Positions 5,427 to 6,239 of a stretch of 6,239 nucleotides of DNA are shown here, piece by piece (the first letter of the stretch is position 1; every line of letters starts with the position of its first letter). The stretch is from Actinomycetes bacterium (GTDB lineage: Bacteria; Actinomycetota; Acidimicrobiia; Acidimicrobiales; Palsa-688), in the NCBI GenBank assembly GCA_021821705.1, contig JAKACE010000117.1:1-6239 (forward strand), read 5' to 3'. The notes under the pieces are model-generated. The model was not told where the DNA came from and did no database searches. It worked only from the letters and a program-made list of their open reading frames with translations. Position numbers and translations under genes: made by a program.

Positions 5427-6239
5427 CTAGCTGGCGGACTGCTTCTGCTGGCTGATGCGGAAGATGACGAACTCGGCCGGCTTCACCGGGGCGATGCCGA
5501 CCTCGACGACCAGCTTGCCTTCGTCTATCGACTGGGGCGGGTTGGTCTCCGCGTCGCACTTGACGAAGAAGGCCTGGTCTGCGGAGGTCCCGAAGAGGGC
5601 CCCGTCGCGCCACAGGCCCGTGAGGAAGCCCTTCAGGGTCCGGGTGACGCCTTCCCACAGCTTGACGTCGTTGGGCTCGAACACCGCCCACTGTGTGCCG
5701 TCGAGGATGGTCGTCTCGACCATGTTGAAGAGGCGCCGGACGTTGATGTAGCGCCAGTCGCTGTCCGAAGAGAGGGTCCGGGCGCCCCAGATGCGGATGC
5801 CGCGGGTGCCGAAAGGCCGGATGCAGTTGATCCCGATCGGGTTGAGCAGGGACTGCTCGGCCTTGCTCACGTGGTAGGCGACGTCCAGGCAACCCGCGAT
5901 CGTCTCGTTGGCAGGCGCCTTCCATACGCCACGGGTCTCGTCCACCCGTGCCCACACGCCGGCGATGTGGCCAGAGGGAGGGACGAGGATCTCTGCATCG
6001 GCGGCCCCTGTTGGCGTCGGGTTCTCGACTTTGATCCATGGGTAGTAGAGAGAGGCGAACGCCGAGTCGTACATGGCGGTACCGGCCAGCCATTCCTTGA
6101 TCTGCTGCGGGGACATGTCGGGCGGAGCGTCCAGGACGGCCATACGGTTGCCGTGCAGCTCGCAGTGGGTGATGAGGGTGGTCTGTACGGCCTTCCACAT
6201 GTTGAGGTCGACAGTCTTGTCTGGCTTGGTGGCGGCCGT
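5427..6239 (-). CDS. Contractile tail sheath protein of an eCIS (C-terminal part; 5' end beyond window)
   Basis: The frame is open from the right window edge to a TAG at 5427-5429, giving 270 residues; the first in-frame ATG at 6200 is internal, because the reading continues upstream without interruption. Sheath subunits form the outer contractile cylinder that drives the inner tube through a target membrane. The visible part matches the conserved C-terminal half of phage-like and eCIS sheaths: LYYPWIKVENPT, then VPPSGHIAGVWARVDETRGV, KAPANETI, a stretch around NPIGINCIRPFGTRGIRIWG, SSDSDWRYINVRRLFNMVE, WAVFEPND and, near the end, EVGIAPVKPAEFVIFRI. These are hallmarks of the Afp2-4/Pvc2-4 type (families Phage_sheath_1 and its C-terminal domain). 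No frameshift or missing core is seen. The tube gene follows after 29 bases. Which of several sheath paralogues it is cannot be told from the C-terminus. Family assignment is from recognition of motifs, not a search. Confidence 0.96.
   Translation of the reverse strand, partial: TAATKPDKTVDLNMWKAVQTTLITHCELHGNRMAVLDAPPDMSPQQIKEWLAGTAMYDSAFASLYYPWIKVENPTPTGAADAEILVPPSGHIAGVWARVDETRGVWKAPANETIAGCLDVAYHVSKAEQSLLNPIGINCIRPFGTRGIRIWGARTLSSDSDWRYINVRRLFNMVETTILDGTQWAVFEPNDVKLWEGVTRTLKGFLTGLWRDGALFGTSADQAFFVKCDAETNPPQSIDEGKLVVEVGIAPVKPAEFVIFRISQQKQSAS

Overview
The window is a high-GC fragment (compositionally like an actinobacterium or another GC-rich soil or aquatic bacterium; a proteobacterial host cannot be excluded). 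It carries part of an extracellular contractile injection system (eCIS, a phage-tail-like particle). All supported genes lie on the minus strand, so the locus reads from right to left. There is no capsid, terminase, integrase or replication gene in view. The pairing of a sheath with two different tube proteins and a small DUF6760-like protein points to an eCIS rather than a prophage.

In transcription order the right-hand third holds five compact genes. These are the C-terminal 270 residues of the contractile sheath (5427-6239, start beyond the right edge), a first inner-tube protein (4915-5397), a tail-assembly-type protein with a GTG start (4407-4907), a 56-residue DUF6760-like protein (4240-4410) and a second, divergent tube protein (3764-4243). 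Gaps are 29 and 7 bases, followed by two 4-base ATGA overlaps. This is a tightly coupled operon in which the tube monomers polymerise inside the sheath. No promoter or terminator is visible; the promoter must lie beyond the right edge.

The left 3.76 kb looks empty at first sight, but it is one uninterrupted minus-strand reading frame. It begins with ATG at 3760, one codon after the stop of the second tube gene and in the same frame. I read every codon from 3760 to base 2 and found no stop: 1,253 codons, still open at the left edge. The predicted product is dominated by Ala, Pro, Arg and Gly, with about 165 Arg against 4 Lys and only 2 Cys. It contains five tandem copies of a 10-residue repeat, two copies of an 11-residue repeat and several shorter in-frame repeats. 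Only its first 130 or so residues look like ordinary protein. I do not recognise it. A very large, strongly cationic, probably disordered protein at this position of an eCIS operon is the most interesting item here; cargo, lumen or scaffold roles are speculation.
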